Assembly: GCA_943704495.1 (NCBI GenBank)
Contig: CALSCR010000897.1
Location: 1 to 32,542, forward strand
Source of the DNA: Pigoraptor chileana
Lineage: Eukaryota > Opisthokonta > Filasterea
Reading direction: 5' to 3'
DNA length: 32,542 nt
The position numbers were made by a program, and so were the translations under genes. The notes under the pieces are model-generated. The model saw only the letters and a program-made list of their open reading frames with translations. It had not been told where the DNA came from and did no database searches. Positions 30,101 through 32,542 of the stretch are shown here, piece after piece. Position 1 is the stretch's first letter, and every line of letters starts with the position of its first letter.

Positions 30101-32352
30101 CTCCTCGCGGTGTCCTTTGTGGGCGAGACGCGCTTTCTGTCGATGGCCGGATTCGAGTTGGAGGAGACGGAGATTGCCGGGTTTGAGGCATCGAAGCAGA
30201 CACTCTTCTGCGGGAACGTCGCCGGCGGCCAGTTTGTGCAGGTGTGTGTGGCTGTGTGGCTGAGTGGCTCTGTGGCTGTGTCTGTGTGTGTGAGCGTGTG
30301 TGTGGTCAGATTTATTGCCGAGTTATTGGGACTGAGAAAGATTTCGAGAACTCCAATGAAAACAAAAGGGGTCGTGCGTTGTGCGAGGCTCACTCGCCCC
30401 TTTCTGCATTGTATGCCAATACCTAATCTGCACGGAATTTTTCCGTCCGTGACAGATTACCGAGGCCGGAGTGCGCCTTGTCAGTGCCGAGTCTCTCGCG
30501 GTTACCGCCCAGTGGACACCTCCCGAGGGTACCCGCGTGAACGTCGCCTCGTGCAACGGCAGGCAGATCCTCCTCGCCACGGGTGGCGGTCACGTGGTCC
30601 ACATTGAAATTGGCGAGGTATGTCCTGCTGCGCGGTGTCTATGGCAACAGGCCTACCAATCACACCGTCGGGTCTGAAGTGGTGTGCTTCTCTCACTTTC
30701 TCTCTCTGTCTCTGCCTGAGTGTTTGTTGGAGTGCATCCTGAGACTGGCCTAAATCCTCCATTGCTCACTCAGCAGTGAGGGAGAGGACCACGTCGATCG
30801 ATAGCTGGCAGACGCTGTTTGGATGCTTTGTGTCGCCGTGTTCATTACTTCTGAGCTTTTTCTCGCATGTTCTGTGTGCCTTTGTGTGTGCGTCTATGTG
30901 CATGCAACGACCGCTCTCTTACCTGCCGTCCCGCAATGCGCTGTGCAGAGCGCCCTTGTGGAGACTGGCCATGCCCAGATGGAGCACGAGGTCGCGTGCG
31001 TCGACATCAGTGCACTCGATGCCAGCGGCGTTGCGAGTGTCTGCGCCGTGGGCCTGTGGACGGACATCAGTGTGCGCGTGCTGCGTGCACCCTCCCTGCA
31101 GCCACTTGCGGTGGAGGTCCTTGGCGGCGACATCATCCCGCGGTCGGTGCTTCTCGCCACATTCGAGGGCGTGGCGTATCTCCTCTGCGCACTCGGCGAC
31201 GGCTCGCTGGTGACGTTCGTCCTGGACCCCGTCACGTGCGCCCTATCGGAGAGGAAGAAGGTGCTTCTGGGCACGCAGCCGCTCGTCCTCACCGCGTTCT
31301 ACACGGGCGCGTCCCGCCACGTCTTCGCCTGCAGCGACCGGCCGTCCGTCATCTACTCGAGCAACCGCAAGCTCCTCTTCTCCAACGTCAATCTGCGCGA
31401 GGTGGCGTACGTCTGCCCTTTCAACTCCGAGAATTTCCCCGACTCTCTTGCACTCGCGACAGACGGCGCTCTCACTATAGGCACGATCGATGAGATTCAA
31501 AAACTGCACATTCGCACCGTGCCCCTTGGAGAGACACCCCGCCGAATCGCCCACCAGGACGCCACGCGGACGTTTGTGGTCGCGACAATGCGGAGTGCGG
31601 TCGATGCAGACGCGCGCGAGTACAACGTGTGCTTTGCACGCCTGATTGATGACCAGACCTTCGAGACGCTGCATGCCTTCCAGCTGGACGAGCGCGAGGA
31701 GCCCGGAGCAGTGCTGTCGATGACGTTCACTGGGGATCCGACGCCGTACTATGTGGTCGGGACGGCGTATGTGCTGCCCACGGACGACGAGCCCAAGAAG
31801 GGGCGGCTGATTGTGCTGCGGGTGGCCGACGGGCGCCTTGTGAAAGTGGCGGAGAAGGAGGTGCGCGGGGCATGTTACACGCTCAATGCGTTTAACGGGA
31901 AGGCCCTTGCCAGCGTCAACAGCAAGGTGCGTGTGGGATTCTGCCGGTGTCTATGTGCCTGCACGTGTGTGTGTGGGTGGGTGTGTGGGTATGTGGGTGT
32001 GCGGGAGGGGAAAAGAGAGACGTCATTGCTGTGTGTATGTGTTTATGTATTGATAAATTGTGCTGTGCCTGGGCGTCATGCGTATTCCACTGCCAATCTG
32101 ACTCTCCTGCTGTTCCATCACGCTTTTTGTCTACTCTGCATGTTTGTTCATGCACCCGCAGGTGACGGTGTACCGGTGGGTTGATCTTGAGGATGGAACG
32201 AAGGAGCTGCAGTCCGAGTGCGGCCACCACGGCCACATTCTCGCGATTATCGTCAAAACCCGCGGCGAATTCATTGCCGTGGGCGATCTCATGAACTCCA
32301 TCAGCCTTTGCGTATACAAGCCCCTTGGTGGCACAATCGAAGAAATTGCAAG
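27191..32352 (+). CDS. DDB1: DNA damage-binding protein 1, first 11 exons
   Basis: Linker of CUL4 ubiquitin ligases: three WD-type propellers bind CUL4 and DCAF substrate receptors, acting in nucleotide-excision repair and protein turnover. Exons: 27191-27295, 27478-27582, 27931-28041, 28225-28291, 28538-28613, 28789-28990, 29332-29680, 29877-30241, 30456-30617, 30949-31926, 32162-32352. All junctions keep frame, giving 903 complete codons of about 1140 in human. It opens [15 protein letters not shown] (human [15 protein letters not shown]). Other near-identical blocks are [88 protein letters not shown] and [19 protein letters not shown]. It lacks the Ser-rich loop of roughly 40 residues that human DDB1 carries before the block [15 protein letters not shown]. 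The last exon stops at EEIAR, and the following intron runs into the CA repeat at the window edge, so the C-terminal propeller end and helical domain are outside. Confidence 0.98.
27859..27920 (+). repeat. Intronic repeat unit, copy D (DDB1 intron 2)
   Basis: It carries the same ordered blocks as the left-edge copies: TTGTG, GTCCATG, GCACAGC, CTA, GACACTGACT, TGAATACTAC, CTCTC. It sits just before the acceptor of DDB1 exon 3 (acceptor at 27930), and its CT-rich end may serve as the polypyrimidine tract. Confidence 0.7.
28710..28780. repeat. (CA)n microsatellite in DDB1 intron 5
   Basis: Perfect CA from 28721 to 28746, with broken CA on both sides, ending eight bases before the exon 6 acceptor. 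Confidence 0.95.
29268..29300. repeat. Short (CA)n tract in DDB1 intron 6
   Basis: Imperfect CA/CG-interrupted run in the intron before exon 7. Confidence 0.85.
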
Positions 32353-32468
32353 GTGCGATGGCGTTTTGCTTGTTGTGTGCTATTTGGTGTGCGATGTTTT
32401 TGTTTGGCGTTACATTGCGTTCGCTTTGAACGACACTTTCAAGTAACACGCGATTGCACCGTTTTCAT

Positions 32469-32469
<1 letters not shown>

Positions 32470-32542
<73 letters not shown>
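32470..32542. repeat. (CA)n microsatellite at right edge
   Basis: 73 bp of CA units with no visible interruption, inside the DDB1 intron that follows exon 11, running off the window. Confidence 0.98.

Overview
The window is nuclear DNA of a eukaryote with many short GT-AG introns (mostly about 80 to 500 bp, two apparently near 50 to 60 bp). A CFAP299 orthologue implies a flagellated or ciliated cell, and a mitoribosomal protein implies a translating mitochondrion. DDB1, TMEM64 and CFAP299 resemble their animal counterparts closely, while the UbiA-type enzyme and the proline iminopeptidase look bacterial-like, as is common in protists. I read it as a flagellate protist, possibly close to animals, but the sequence alone does not fix the lineage. 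Both ends of the window are long microsatellites (TC at the left, CA at the right).

Layout from left to right: the 3' part of a proline iminopeptidase (+, 461-1588); a convergent alpha-arrestin (-, 4593-1729) ending in a PPxY motif; a 5.9 kb stretch without a recognisable gene (4594-10545), whose middle is rich in GGCCGG palindromes and ACTG/CAGT words; a large zinc-finger protein (+, 10546-15156) with seven C2H2-like fingers, including a tandem CWCH2 pair, and a PHD finger; mitoribosomal protein mS25 (+, 16040-16936); a TMEM64/TVP38-type membrane protein (+, 17734-19002); a UbiA-type prenyltransferase (-, 21725-20049); a MYND-like zinc-finger protein (-, 23331-22046); an intronless single-pass membrane protein with 42 cysteines (+, 24162-24818); CFAP299 (-, 26489-25210); and the first 11 exons of DDB1 (+, 27191 to the right edge).

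There is no operon or obvious pathway cluster: these are neighbouring housekeeping genes, some convergent (iminopeptidase/arrestin, TMEM64/UbiA) and some divergent (MYND/Cys-rich, CFAP299/DDB1). Exon coordinates come from reading frames, family conservation and GT/AG phase agreement. The complete models close in frame. The arrestin N-terminus and the 3' end of the MYND gene are unresolved.

The items most worth a second look are the tandem-CWCH2 plus PHD protein, the membrane-anchored 42-cysteine protein, the GGCCGG-rich gene desert, and a roughly 55 bp repeat unit found three times near the left edge and once in a DDB1 intron. I found no clear tRNA, rRNA, CRISPR array or coding transposon.
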